A DNA stretch of 59,460 nt from Pantoea sp. 18069 (GCF_902706035.1 NZ_CACSJA010000032.1:1-59460), one strand, 5' to 3'; counted from the stretch's first letter, positions 25,615-35,119 are shown. Program-made: numbers and translations. Notes: generated from the letters alone by a model not told the origin.

Positions 25615-26628
25615 ATGAACAACACCCAACGCGCATTGCTGGCCATTCTGGCCGCCGCCGGTACCTCGGCCGCCATGGCCCAAAGCAGCGTCACCATCTA
25701 TGGCCGCGTGAACACCACGGTCGAACATCAAAAGGTCGGCGACACCAAGGTCACCGGTCTGAACAACAATGCTTCGCGTTGGGGCATCCGTGGTTCGGAA
25801 GACCTGGGCGGCGGCCTCAAGGCCGGCTTCCAGCTCGAAAGCGGCTTCGCTTCCGACACCGGCGTGACTGCTGCGCAATTCTTCGGTCGCCAAAGCGAAC
25901 TGAACCTGTCGGGCGCTTTCGGTGCCGTGCGTCTGGGTAACTTCATTGCCGATTCGTACTACGCCACGGCCGACTACATCAGCATGCACAACCACGACAC
26001 CGGCACTTCGGCCGACGTGCTGTATGCCTATGTGATGCGCGACGTGAACAAGATCGGCTACCGCTCGCCCGCCTTCGGCGGTTTCAGCGCTGAAGGTGCT
26101 GTTTCGCTGAGCGAAAAGGTGGCTGGCGCGAAGAACGCCTATGACCTGTCGGCCAACTACAACGCCGGCCCCCTGGGCCTGGGCCTGGGCTACACCAGCA
26201 ACAAGGCTGTGACCGGCGTGTTCGGTGGCTTCGCGGGTGAAGCCCAACAAGTCGCGCTGCGCGGCTCCTACGCCCTGGGTGCGTTCACCCTGGGCGCGTA
26301 CTACCAGTACGCCACGCTGGACAACATCAACGGCACGACCACCGATGCCAAGCGCCATGCCTACCGTCTGGCCGCGATGTACACCATGGGCGCTTCCGAA
26401 CTGCACGCCAACTTCGGCCGCGCGGAAAAGATCAAGGCCGGCGGCACCAACCTGTCGGGCACGGCTGCGAACCAGTGGACCCTGGGCTACAACTACAACC
26501 TGAGCAAGCGCACCAAGGTCTACGGCTACTACACCAAGGTCGACAACGGCGCGAACATCAGCTACCAGGGCGGCCCTGCAGGCGCGGATTTCAGCTCGCT
26601 GGCAGTGGGCGTTCGCCACAACTTCTAA
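25615..26628 (+). CDS. Outer-membrane general porin (Omp32-like)
   Basis: A 337-residue Gram-negative trimeric porin of the betaproteobacterial type. A signal peptide (residues 1-22, ending SAAMA before QSSVTIYGR) leads into alternating beta-strand sequence, GRVNTTVEHQK and SRWGIRGSEDLGGGLKAGFQ, the standard start of the family. The C-terminus VGVRHNF ends in Phe, as needed for BAM-mediated insertion. The loop 3 region (about 95-130) carries the constriction. It has its own promoter, a structured leader and a terminator, and codon use is tuned to abundant proteins (many CTG, GGC and AAC). It passes small, often anionic solutes. Confidence 0.95.
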   Translation: MNNTQRALLAILAAAGTSAAMAQSSVTIYGRVNTTVEHQKVGDTKVTGLNNNASRWGIRGSEDLGGGLKAGFQLESGFASDTGVTAAQFFGRQSELNLSGAFGAVRLGNFIADSYYATADYISMHNHDTGTSADVLYAYVMRDVNKIGYRSPAFGGFSAEGAVSLSEKVAGAKNAYDLSANYNAGPLGLGLGYTSNKAVTGVFGGFAGEAQQVALRGSYALGAFTLGAYYQYATLDNINGTTTDAKRHAYRLAAMYTMGASELHANFGRAEKIKAGGTNLSGTAANQWTLGYNYNLSKRTKVYGYYTKVDNGANISYQGGPAGADFSSLAVGVRHNF

Positions 26629-26668
26629 TGGCCTGAGCCTGGCCCTGGCCGGCGCTTGAAAGCCTCGA

Positions 26669-26701
26669 CCTCCCTGCGCTTCGGTGCAGGGAGGTTTTTT
26701 T
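26669..26701 (+). terminator. Rho-independent terminator of the porin gene
   Basis: CCTCCCTGC (26669-26677) pairs with GCAGGGAGG (26686-26694), an uninterrupted 9-bp stem followed by a run of 7 T. Confidence 0.92.
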
Positions 26702-26750
26702 ATGCGTTGTTCGCCCCCAGCGCCTGTTGATGGGCCGAAATATGAAAAAT

Positions 26751-26770
26751 CACTGAATAAATACACAGTA
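26751..26770. promoter_or_regulatory. SOS box (LexA site) upstream of the tandem uvrA gene
   Basis: CACTGAATAAATACACAGTA matches the E. coli-type consensus (TACTGTATATATATACAGTA) at 16 of 20 positions and keeps the CTG-N10-CAG spacing. It lies 84 bases before the uvrA-like start, and no other gene lies between. LexA control is inferred from sequence only. Confidence 0.75.
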
Positions 26771-26854
26771 ATTGAAAGGCATTATCGGCGTGCGCGGCGC
26801 GCTCCACAGGTCCAGTTCTAGAATGGCTCGCCTTCATTCAGAAAGACTGCTTGT

Positions 26855-29800
26855 ATGTCCCAGGGACTGATCCGCATTCGCGGCGCGCGCCAGCACAACC
26901 TCCAGAACGTTGATCTCGACATTCGCACAGGCGAGTTGACGGTGGTGACGGGCCCGAGCGGATCCGGCAAATCGAGCCTGGTGTTCGACACCCTGTATGC
27001 CGAAGGCCAGCGCCGCTATGTCGAGACCTTCAGCGCCTATGCGCGGCAGTTTCTCGATCGCATGGACAAGCCGGCCGTCGACCGCATCGAAGGCGTGCCG
27101 CCGGCGATCGCCATCGACCAGACCAACCCGGTGCGCAACTCGCGCTCCACGGTGGGCACGATGACCGAGCTCAACGACCACCTGAAGCTGCTGTTCGCGC
27201 GCGCGGCCCATCTGCATGACCGCATGACCGCGCTGCCGGTGCGGCATGACACGGCCGAGTCGATCTATGCAGCGCTGGAGCAGCGCAGCGCGGCCGCGGG
27301 CGATCCGCGGCTGGCGATCACCTTTGCGGTCGAGCTGCCGGCCAATACCTCGGCCGAGGAAGTCGAGCAGTGGCTCTCGGCCAGCGGCTTCACCAAGGTC
27401 CAGGCCGAGCGCGAAGTCGAACTCGCACCCGCGGCGCCGCCCGAAGGCGCGAAGGGCAAGGCCAGGAAGGCCGTGGCCGCGCCCACGCGCGTCAAGATGC
27501 TGGACGTGATCGCCGACCGCTTCCGCCTGGGCCGGGCCGAGCGCGCGCGCGCGATGGAGGCCATAGAAGTCGCGCTCAAGCGCGGCAGCGGCCATATGAC
27601 CGTCTACTGCCTGCCCGAGGAAGGCGCGCCCGAACTGTGGCGCTATTCGCTGGGCCTGCACTGCCCCGAAAGCGGCCTGGGCTACACCACGCCCATGCCC
27701 TCGCTGTTCTCGTTCAACTCCGCCGTCGGCGCCTGCGAGGCCTGCCGCGGCTTCGGCCGCGTGATCGGGGTCGACTGGGGGCTGGTGATTCCGAATGAAA
27801 AGCTCACGCTGCGCACCGGTGCGGTGAAGGCCATCCAGACGCCGGCATGGAAGGAAATCCAGGACGACCTGCTGCGCCACGCCGAAGCCGAAGGCATTCC
27901 GCGCGACACCGCCTGGGCCAAGATGACGGTCGAGCAGAAGGCCTGGGTGCTCGACGGCTCGCCGAACTGGAACGGCAAGTGGAACCAGACCTGGTACGGC
28001 ATCAAGCGCTTCTTCGAATACCTCGAAAGCAAGGCCTACAAGATGCACATCCGCGTGCTCTTGTCCAAGTACCGCAGCTACACCGAATGCCCGACCTGCC
28101 TGGGCGCACGCCTCAAGACCGAAAGCCTGCTGTGGCGCCTGGGCTGCAAGGCCGGCGCCGACGCCGTGCTGCCGCCCGCGCAGCGTTTCATGCCCGCGGG
28201 CGTGTCCTGGAGCCGCGCCCAGCTCGAAGCGCTGCCCGGCCTGTGCCTGCATGATCTGCTGCGGCTGTCGATCAACCGGCTGCAGCAGTTCTTCGCCACG
28301 CTGGTGCCTACCGAACAGGCCCAGGCCTCGGACGGCGAAGCCCAGGCGCTGAAGATGCTGCACGCCGAGATTCACACCCGGCTCAAGTACCTGGCCGACG
28401 TCGGCATAGGCTATCTGACGCTGGACCGGCAAAGCCGCACGCTCAGCGGCGGCGAAGTGCAGCGCATCAACCTGACCACGGCGCTGGGCACCTCGCTGGT
28501 CAATACGCTGTTCGTGCTCGACGAGCCCAGCATAGGCCTGCACCCGCGCGACATGCTGCGCATCACCGAAGCCATGCAGCGCCTGCGCGACGCGGGCAAT
28601 ACGCTGGTCGTGGTCGAGCATGACCCGGCCGTGATGTTTGCCGCCGACCGCGTGATCGACATGGGGCCTGGCCCGGGCGCGCGCGGCGGGCAGATCGTGT
28701 TCGACGGCACGCCCGAAGACCTGCGCCATGCCGACACGCTGACCGGCGCCTACATGGGCGGGCGCAAGCAGGTGGGCTTCGGCTTCAAGCGCATGGTCAC
28801 GGACTCGACGCCGCGGCTGGTGCTCGAAGGCGCGCGCGAGCACAATCTGCAGCATCTCGATCTCGACTTCCCGCTGCAGCGCCTGGTCACCGTCACCGGC
28901 GTCAGCGGCTCGGGCAAGTCCACGCTGATCCAGGACGTGCTCGCGCCCGCGCTGCTGCGCCACTTCGGAAAGCCCACGGACTCCGCCGGCGCGTTCGACC
29001 GCCTGATGGGTGCGGACCACCTGAGCGACGTGGTGTTCGTCGACCAGTCGCCGATAGGCAAGACCGCGCGCTCCAACCCCGCGAGCTATGTCGGCGCCTG
29101 GGACAGCATACGCGAGCTGTTCGCGGTGCTGCCCTTGTCGCGCCAGCGCGGCTACACGGCTTCCAAGTTCAGCTTCAACAGCGGCGACGGCCGTTGCTCC
29201 ACCTGCGGCGGCTCGGGCTTCGAGCATGTCGAAATGCAGTTCCTGTCCGACGTCTACCTGCGCTGCCCCGACTGCGACGGCCGGCGCTATCGCCCGGAAA
29301 TTCTCGAAGTGCACATCGAGCGCCATGCGGTCGGCGAACTGCAGCCGCGCCGCCTGAGCGTGGCCGATGTGCTCGAACTCACGGTGAGCGAGGCGGCCCA
29401 GCTGTTCGCCCAGGACCGCGACGTGCTGCGCGCGCTGCAGCCCATCGTCGAAGTCGGGCTCGAATACGTGAAGCTGGGCCAGCCCGTGCCCACGCTCAGC
29501 GGCGGCGAGGCCCAGCGCCTCAAGCTCGCGGGCTTCCTGGCCGAGGCCGCGAAGACCGCGTCCAAGTCGCGCCAGGCGATCGCGCGCAAGGGCACGCTGT
29601 TTCTCTTTGACGAGCCGACCACGGGCCTGCATTTCGACGACATCGCCAAGCTGATGCGTGCGCTGCGCAAGTTGCTCGAAGCCGGCCATTCGCTGATCGT
29701 CATCGAGCACAACCTCGACGTGATACGCGCCAGCGACTGGCTGATCGACCTGGGCCCCGAAGGCGGCGAGGGCGGCGGCTTCATCGTCGCCCAGGGCACG

Positions 29801-32800
29801 CCCGAGGATGTGCGCCAGCACCCGAGCTCGCACACCGCCCAGGCGCTGCGCGAGTACGACCTGGCCATGGGCGTGGGTGGCCAGCTGGTCACCGAAGTCG
29901 CGCCCATGCTCTACCCGCGCGCGGCCCGGGCGCTGCCCGCGCTGGCCGCGAAGAACGTGATCGAGATCGTCAACGCGCGCGAGCACAACCTCAAGCAGCT
30001 GTCGGTCGAGATTCCGCGCGGCAAGTTCAACGTCGTCACGGGCGTCAGCGGCTCGGGCAAGTCCACGCTGGCGTTCGACATCCTGTTCAACGAAGGCCAG
30101 CGCCGCTACCTCGAGTCGCTCAACGCCTATGCGCGCTCCATCGTCCAGCCCGCGGGCCGGCCCGAAGTCGACGCGGTCTATGGCATTCCGCCCACGGTTG
30201 CCATCGAGCAGCGGCTGTCGCGCGGCGGGCGCAAGTCCACGGTGGGCACGACCACCGAAGTCTGGCATTTCCTGCGCCTGCTGTATGTGAAGCTCGGCAC
30301 CCAGCATTGCATCCACGACGGCGCGGCCGTCGAGCCGCAGACGCCCGACAGCATCGCCGCCCAGCTGATGACGCAGTTCCGCGGCCAGCACATCGGCCTG
30401 CTGGCACCGCTGGTCGTCAACCGCAAGGGCGTCTATACCGAACTCGCCGACTGGGCGCGGCCGCGCGGCTACACCCATTTGCGCGTCGACGGGGAGTTCC
30501 TGCCGACCACGGGCTTTCCGCGGCTGGACCGCTTCAAGGAGCACAGCATCGACCTGCCCGTGGCGAGCATCCAGGTCTCGCCCGCCAACGAAGCCGAGCT
30601 GCGCCGCCACCTGACCCAGGCGCTTGAACTGGGCAAGGGCGTGCTGCATGTGCTCAGCGGCATCGAGGACCTGGGCGCGGCCATGGCCGGCGGCCAGAGC
30701 ACGGCCGGCGTCGGCAAGCTGCAAGCCTACTCGACCCAGCGCGCCTGCCCGGTCTGCGCGACCAGCTATGCCGAACTCGACCCGCGGCTGTTCTCGTACA
30801 ACAGCAAGCATGGCTGGTGCCCCGACTGCGTGGGCACGGGCGTCAGGCTCACCAAGGACCAGCGCCAGGTCTATGACGACACCTTGATGGCCGAGGACAA
30901 CCGCGGCCGCGAAGTGAAGTTCGAGGGCCAGGAAGTCGAGGGCCTGGCCGATGTCACCTGCCCCTGCTGCGCGGGCACGCGGCTCAATGCCACGGCGCGC
31001 GCCGTGCGTTTCCACGGCGTGGGCATCACCGATATCGCCAGCCTCGCGGTCAACGACGTGCGCACCTGGGCCCAGAAGCTCACGCTCACCGGCCGCGAAG
31101 CCGGCATCGCGCGCGACCTGCTGCCCGAGATCCTGGGCCGGCTCGAGTTCCTCGAAGAGGTCGGCCTGGGCTATCTGACGCTGGACCGCGGCGCACCCAC
31201 GCTCAGCGGCGGCGAGGCGCAGCGCATCCGGCTCGCGGCCCAGCTGGGCAGCAACCTGCAGGGCGTGTGCTATGTGCTCGACGAGCCCACCATAGGCCTG
31301 CATGCGCGCGACAACCACATCTTGCTCAATGCGCTGCACAAGCTCGGCGACAAGGGCAATACGCTGGTCGTGGTCGAGCATGACGAAGACACCATCCGCC
31401 GCGCCGACCATGTGATCGACATCGGCCCGAGCGCGGGCAAGCGCGGCGGCCGCCTGGTCGCCGAAGGCAGCCCCGCCGATGTGATGCAGGCCGAGGATTC
31501 GGTCACGGGCCGCTATCTGCTGCACGCCATGCGCCACCCGTTCCAGCCGCGCCGACCCGTGGTCTGGCCGCCCGTTGCGCAGGCCGCCGAGCCTGCAGCG
31601 ACCGAGGCGCCCAGGAAGCGCACGAAAAAGCAGATGGCCGCCGATGCCGTGGCCGCACTGCAGGCCGACAGCGCGGCCGCGAACGCGGCGCTGGCCCAGC
31701 CGCTGCCGCGCGGCAGCGGTCCGCAGCGCTGGCTCAGCGTGCTCGGCGCCGACCTGCACAACCTGCAGCGCGTCGACGCCCATGTGCCGCTCAAGCGCCT
31801 GGTGGCCGTCACGGGTGTCAGCGGCTCGGGCAAGTCCACGCTGGCGCGCGACGTGCTCTGGACCAATGTCGCGGCCTGGGTAGGCCAGCGCAGCACCTTT
31901 GCCGGGCGCGAGGCCATGGACGCCGGCCAGGCGCCGGCGCTGATCGGCTGCGCGGGACTGCGCGGCTTCGAAGGCATAGACCGCGTGCTGGAAGTCGACC
32001 AGACGCCTATCGGCAAGACGCCGCGCTCCTGCCCCGCGACCTACATCGGTTTCTGGGACACGATACGCAAGCTGTTTGCCGATACGCTCGAAGCGCGCGC
32101 GCGCGGCTATGGCCCGGGCCGCTTCTCGTTCAACACCGGCGAAGGCCGCTGCCCGGCCTGTGAAGGCCAGGGCCTGCGCACCATAGAGATGAGCTTTCTG
32201 CCCGACGTCAAGGTGCCTTGCGACACCTGCCACGGCGCGCGCTTCAACCCCGAGACGCTGGCCGTGACCTGGCGCGGCAAGAGCATTGGCGACGTGCTGC
32301 AGATGGAAGTCGACGAAGCCGTGGGCTTCTTCGCCAGCATGCCGGCGATTGCCCATCCGCTGCAGTTGCTCGAGGACGTGGGCCTGGGCTATCTGACGCT
32401 GGGCCAGCCTTCGCCCACGCTCAGCGGCGGCGAGGCCCAGCGCATCAAGCTGGTGACCGAACTGACCAAGGTGCGCGACGACATCGCGCGCCGCGGCAAC
32501 AAGGCGCCGCATACGCTGTATGTGCTCGACGAGCCCACGGTGGGCCTGCACATGGCCGACGTCGAGAAGCTGATCGAAGTGCTGCACCGGCTGGTCGACG
32601 GCGGGCATTCGGTGGTGGTGATCGAGCACGACCTCGATGTGATCGCCGAAGCCGACTGGGTCATAGACCTGGGCCCCGAAGGCGGCAACGGCGGCGGGCG
32701 CATTGTCGCCGCGGGCACGCCCGAAGCGCTGGTGGCACAGGGTACGCATACCGGCCAGGCGCTGGCGTCGGTGCTGGCGCGGGGCAGGGTAACTCAGCCG

Positions 32801-32806
32801 CACTGA
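26855..32806 (+). CDS. Double-length UvrA-like excinuclease ATPase
   Basis: 1983 residues, twice a normal UvrA of about 940, as an in-frame head-to-tail fusion with four ABC cassettes. Walker A motifs lie at 33-40 (GPSGSGKS), 682-689, 1063-1070 and 1654-1661 (GVSGSGKS). The four signatures are LSGGEVQR near 530 and LSGGEAQR near 880, 1450 and 1855, each with a DEP motif (DEPSIGLH, DEPTTGLH, DEPTIGLH, DEPTVGLH). Three of the four expected zinc sites are complete: C781/C784/C804/C807, C1298/C1301/C1322/C1325 and C1766/C1769/C1789/C1792. The first is damaged: C270-P-E-S273 with C294/C297. UvrA dimers detect DNA lesions; this chain could form an intramolecular 'dimer'. The first half has a long charged insertion near 150-230 where UvrA binds UvrB, so UvrB interaction is doubtful. 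It is an accessory UvrA, preceded by an SOS box. The symbol is withheld because the canonical uvrA is probably elsewhere. Confidence 0.92.
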   Translation: MSQGLIRIRGARQHNLQNVDLDIRTGELTVVTGPSGSGKSSLVFDTLYAEGQRRYVETFSAYARQFLDRMDKPAVDRIEGVPPAIAIDQTNPVRNSRSTVGTMTELNDHLKLLFARAAHLHDRMTALPVRHDTAESIYAALEQRSAAAGDPRLAITFAVELPANTSAEEVEQWLSASGFTKVQAEREVELAPAAPPEGAKGKARKAVAAPTRVKMLDVIADRFRLGRAERARAMEAIEVALKRGSGHMTVYCLPEEGAPELWRYSLGLHCPESGLGYTTPMPSLFSFNSAVGACEACRGFGRVIGVDWGLVIPNEKLTLRTGAVKAIQTPAWKEIQDDLLRHAEAEGIPRDTAWAKMTVEQKAWVLDGSPNWNGKWNQTWYGIKRFFEYLESKAYKMHIRVLLSKYRSYTECPTCLGARLKTESLLWRLGCKAGADAVLPPAQRFMPAGVSWSRAQLEALPGLCLHDLLRLSINRLQQFFATLVPTEQAQASDGEAQALKMLHAEIHTRLKYLADVGIGYLTLDRQSRTLSGGEVQRINLTTALGTSLVNTLFVLDEPSIGLHPRDMLRITEAMQRLRDAGNTLVVVEHDPAVMFAADRVIDMGPGPGARGGQIVFDGTPEDLRHADTLTGAYMGGRKQVGFGFKRMVTDSTPRLVLEGAREHNLQHLDLDFPLQRLVTVTGVSGSGKSTLIQDVLAPALLRHFGKPTDSAGAFDRLMGADHLSDVVFVDQSPIGKTARSNPASYVGAWDSIRELFAVLPLSRQRGYTASKFSFNSGDGRCSTCGGSGFEHVEMQFLSDVYLRCPDCDGRRYRPEILEVHIERHAVGELQPRRLSVADVLELTVSEAAQLFAQDRDVLRALQPIVEVGLEYVKLGQPVPTLSGGEAQRLKLAGFLAEAAKTASKSRQAIARKGTLFLFDEPTTGLHFDDIAKLMRALRKLLEAGHSLIVIEHNLDVIRASDWLIDLGPEGGEGGGFIVAQGTPEDVRQHPSSHTAQALREYDLAMGVGGQLVTEVAPMLYPRAARALPALAAKNVIEIVNAREHNLKQLSVEIPRGKFNVVTGVSGSGKSTLAFDILFNEGQRRYLESLNAYARSIVQPAGRPEVDAVYGIPPTVAIEQRLSRGGRKSTVGTTTEVWHFLRLLYVKLGTQHCIHDGAAVEPQTPDSIAAQLMTQFRGQHIGLLAPLVVNRKGVYTELADWARPRGYTHLRVDGEFLPTTGFPRLDRFKEHSIDLPVASIQVSPANEAELRRHLTQALELGKGVLHVLSGIEDLGAAMAGGQSTAGVGKLQAYSTQRACPVCATSYAELDPRLFSYNSKHGWCPDCVGTGVRLTKDQRQVYDDTLMAEDNRGREVKFEGQEVEGLADVTCPCCAGTRLNATARAVRFHGVGITDIASLAVNDVRTWAQKLTLTGREAGIARDLLPEILGRLEFLEEVGLGYLTLDRGAPTLSGGEAQRIRLAAQLGSNLQGVCYVLDEPTIGLHARDNHILLNALHKLGDKGNTLVVVEHDEDTIRRADHVIDIGPSAGKRGGRLVAEGSPADVMQAEDSVTGRYLLHAMRHPFQPRRPVVWPPVAQAAEPAATEAPRKRTKKQMAADAVAALQADSAAANAALAQPLPRGSGPQRWLSVLGADLHNLQRVDAHVPLKRLVAVTGVSGSGKSTLARDVLWTNVAAWVGQRSTFAGREAMDAGQAPALIGCAGLRGFEGIDRVLEVDQTPIGKTPRSCPATYIGFWDTIRKLFADTLEARARGYGPGRFSFNTGEGRCPACEGQGLRTIEMSFLPDVKVPCDTCHGARFNPETLAVTWRGKSIGDVLQMEVDEAVGFFASMPAIAHPLQLLEDVGLGYLTLGQPSPTLSGGEAQRIKLVTELTKVRDDIARRGNKAPHTLYVLDEPTVGLHMADVEKLIEVLHRLVDGGHSVVVIEHDLDVIAEADWVIDLGPEGGNGGGRIVAAGTPEALVAQGTHTGQALASVLARGRVTQPH

Positions 32807-32842
32807 TGCGTGAGCAGGCCATAGGCAGCGGTGGCAGGGGGC

Positions 32843-32871
32843 GGAACTTGCGTTTTGGCGAGGTTACTAAA
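32843..32871 (+). promoter_or_regulatory. Candidate ECF-sigma promoter of TAP-like peptidase 1
   Basis: GGAACTT (32843-32849), 16 bases, then ACTAAA (32866-32871). GGAACTT is the classical -35 of RpoE-type ECF sigma factors, whose -10 (TCTAA/TCTGA-like) lies 15-16 bases downstream. The same pair occurs before peptidase 2. The predicted leader is about 100 nt. Confidence 0.5.
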
Positions 32872-32977
32872 AGTCGTCAACACCCTCCATGAGCCGCCGT
32901 GGCTTCAGCGCGGCGTTGGAGGCTTTCCCGGGGGGTGGCGGTCGCACTGATCCACTTCGCCTCGCAAGAAAGTTTTT

Positions 32978-34771
32978 ATGCTTGAGTCTGCCCCCGGTTT
33001 CTTGGTTCCGCCGACATCCCGCTGGCCATTGCTGCGACGTTCCAGCCGGCTGGCCGGCGCGGCGCTGTTCGCCGCCATTCTCGTGGCTTGCGGCGGCAGC
33101 GATGGCGATAGCGCTGGAGGCGGAGGTAACGCTGGCGGTGGCGGCATGGGTGTTGGCGTGGAAACGCCGGAAGATCTGTTGGCCTCTTTCAAACAGCAAA
33201 CGCTGAACTGGCAAACCTGCGATCCGTCGTTGATCGAGGATGAGGACGACCGTGAAGAGCTGGCGCAATTGGGCGAACGCGCCCAATGCGCGTTGATGCG
33301 CGTACCGCTCGATTACGCCGACCCGTCGTCGGCCGAATTGCAAATAGAGGTTTTGAAGGTGGCCGCCGAACAAGCATCGCAAAAGCTAGGGGCGATTGTG
33401 ATCAATCCGGGGGGGCCTGGTGGTGAGGGCCTGTCTGTGGCATCGACCACCAGCTTGACGTTGACGGATGCCGACCCGGGAGAGGCGGGCGGGCTGCTCC
33501 GGGAAATATCGCGTCGCTACGACCTGGTTGGTTTTTCACCGCGTGGTACGGGACGCCATAGCCCGTTGAACTGTGAGTTGACCGAAGAACAGGTGCTGGT
33601 CAATGAGTTCTTTGTCGATCCCAGTCCGGAAAACCTGCGGAAAATCCAGTACAACGCACGCGTCTTCGCAGAGGGCTGTGCCGCTAATCCATTGACCCAA
33701 CATATTCATACGGACGCCACCGCGCGCGACATGGATCTGCTGCGCGGCGTGCTGGGTGAAGAGAAACTCAACTACATCGGCTATTCCTACGGCACCTGGC
33801 TTGGCGCCTGGTATGCGGGGCTGTTTCCCGAGCGCGTCGGGCGCATGCTGTTTGACAGCAGCCTGGATATCACCGGCAGTTTTGAGGATGCGTTCCTCAT
33901 GCAGGCCCAGGCCGAACAGCGCATCGTTGATGAAGTGATGCTGCCGCATGCCGCAGGCCATCCCGACCGGTTCGGCCTCGGTAATGACGTCACTGTGCTG
34001 CGCAATCGTCTGCTTGCGCTTTCCGCGAAGGTGAAGTCGAGATTGATCAGCTCCTGGATATATGAATCTTCCGGCGAACTCAATGGCGATACGTTCGTGA
34101 CCGCCGCAGCACTCGGTCTGCAGGATCTGCTGACTCAAAAACCGCAGGCCAGTTTGCAGGAGTTGAAAGCCGAGATAGCGGGATCATCCGCTTTCGCCAT
34201 TCCGAAAGTGGCTGAGTATGCCTATGAACTGTCCAATCAGTTGTTCAGCCCGGTGGGACAAGCATTGGATCAGGATAGATTTGTGCATTGGAGCATACGC
34301 TGTAACGATGCCGGTCCACAGCCATCGGTGGCCACGGTCGGTACCGACCAGTACTGGAGTGCGCTGTTCCAGGATTTTGCGGAGAAATACCCTTTGGCCA
34401 AGGAGTCGTTCTCCTATAACCCCTGCATTTATTGGAGCGAACCTGTCAAGAAAATGCCGGCATTGGCCGAAATTAACAAGGCCGGGCAACTGCTGATGCT
34501 GCAAACTCGTTACGATGCGGCGACACCTTTCGAAGGCGCGCTGAAGACCTTGGATGCCTTGCCAAACGCGAAAATGATCGTGGTCGAAAATGACTACCAA
34601 CACGGAGTTTTTCCCTACGGCACGGCTTGCGTGGACAAGCAGGTTGCCGATTATTTTCTGCATGACCAGCTGCCTGCGCGCATCAGCAGCTGCGCAGGCA
34701 AGGAGTTGGGCGGGGATGAAGATGAAGATGAAGATGAAGATGAAGATGAAGATGAAGATGAAGATGCATAG
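32978..34771 (+). CDS. TAP-like alpha/beta-hydrolase peptidase, lipoprotein 1
   Basis: A 597-residue exported serine hydrolase of the tripeptidyl-aminopeptidase/SlpD-E group. An Arg-rich N-terminus and the lipobox LVAC (AAILVACGG) predict a lipid-anchored periplasmic or outer-membrane protein. The alpha/beta-hydrolase core has NPGGPG (oxyanion), GFSPRGTG, nucleophile Ser270 in GYSYGTWLG, Asp in LQTRYDAATP and His in YQHGVFPYG, the last two in the C-terminal TAP-like domain. Conserved cysteines are in CDPS, CALMRVPLDY and CVDK. The C-terminus is an acidic (Asp-Glu)8 tail from a hexanucleotide repeat, absent from its two paralogues. Base composition is noticeably less GC-rich than in the paralogues. 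It probably removes N-terminal peptides or hydrolyses small esters; substrate unknown. Confidence 0.88.
   Translation: MLESAPGFLVPPTSRWPLLRRSSRLAGAALFAAILVACGGSDGDSAGGGGNAGGGGMGVGVETPEDLLASFKQQTLNWQTCDPSLIEDEDDREELAQLGERAQCALMRVPLDYADPSSAELQIEVLKVAAEQASQKLGAIVINPGGPGGEGLSVASTTSLTLTDADPGEAGGLLREISRRYDLVGFSPRGTGRHSPLNCELTEEQVLVNEFFVDPSPENLRKIQYNARVFAEGCAANPLTQHIHTDATARDMDLLRGVLGEEKLNYIGYSYGTWLGAWYAGLFPERVGRMLFDSSLDITGSFEDAFLMQAQAEQRIVDEVMLPHAAGHPDRFGLGNDVTVLRNRLLALSAKVKSRLISSWIYESSGELNGDTFVTAAALGLQDLLTQKPQASLQELKAEIAGSSAFAIPKVAEYAYELSNQLFSPVGQALDQDRFVHWSIRCNDAGPQPSVATVGTDQYWSALFQDFAEKYPLAKESFSYNPCIYWSEPVKKMPALAEINKAGQLLMLQTRYDAATPFEGALKTLDALPNAKMIVVENDYQHGVFPYGTACVDKQVADYFLHDQLPARISSCAGKELGGDEDEDEDEDEDEDEDEDA
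34715..34762 (+). repeat. (GATGAA)8 microsatellite at the end of peptidase 1
   Basis: Eight exact copies of the hexamer GATGAA, encoding (Asp-Glu)8, followed by GAT GCA and the stop. Because the unit is two codons, slippage would change tail length without frameshift. Confidence 0.97.
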
Positions 34772-34792
34772 CCAGGCAGGGCGCCCCGGCTG

Positions 34793-35119
34793 ATGCGCGA
34801 ATACGCCGTGCACTGGCATGCGCAGGCGCCTGCCAAGCCGGTGCTGGGCGCGCCCTGCAATGGCTGCGGCCTGTGCTGCCTGGCCGAGCCCTGCCCCATG
34901 GGCATGCTGGTCTCGCGCCGCAGGCTCGGTGCCTGCAGCGCGTTGCGCTGGGACGAAGAGGGCGCACATTACCGCTGCGGCGTGCTTGAAGATGCCAAGG
35001 CCTTGGCAGCCGCGCCCGGCCGCTGGCGGCGCTGGCGCGGCCGGCTGTGGCTGCGCCTGGCCAGGCGCTGGATTGCGGCCGGCATGGGCTGCGATGCGGA
35101 TCTGGTGGAGGTGCGCTAG
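34793..35119 (+). CDS. YkgJ-like cysteine-cluster protein
   Basis: A 108-residue protein with the zinc/iron-chelating cluster motif PCNGCGLCCLAEPCP at about 21-35, plus Cys in LGACSAL and YRCGVLE. This is the YkgJ/CxxCxxCC family that coordinates a metal centre through six to eight cysteines. The C-terminal half is Arg/Trp-rich with an amphipathic stretch WRRWRGRLWLRLARRW that may touch the membrane. It begins 22 bases after peptidase 1 and ends before the promoter of peptidase 2, so it is most likely co-transcribed with peptidase 1. The function of the family is not established. Confidence 0.83.
   Translation: MREYAVHWHAQAPAKPVLGAPCNGCGLCCLAEPCPMGMLVSRRRLGACSALRWDEEGAHYRCGVLEDAKALAAAPGRWRRWRGRLWLRLARRWIAAGMGCDADLVEVR

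Noticed and set aside
26834..32803. A 1989-codon open frame antisense to the whole tandem uvrA gene
   Set aside because: It is a mirror of strong GC3 codon bias. The translation is low-complexity (Ala/Arg/Gly/His/Val) without any domain, while the other strand encodes intact UvrA motifs.
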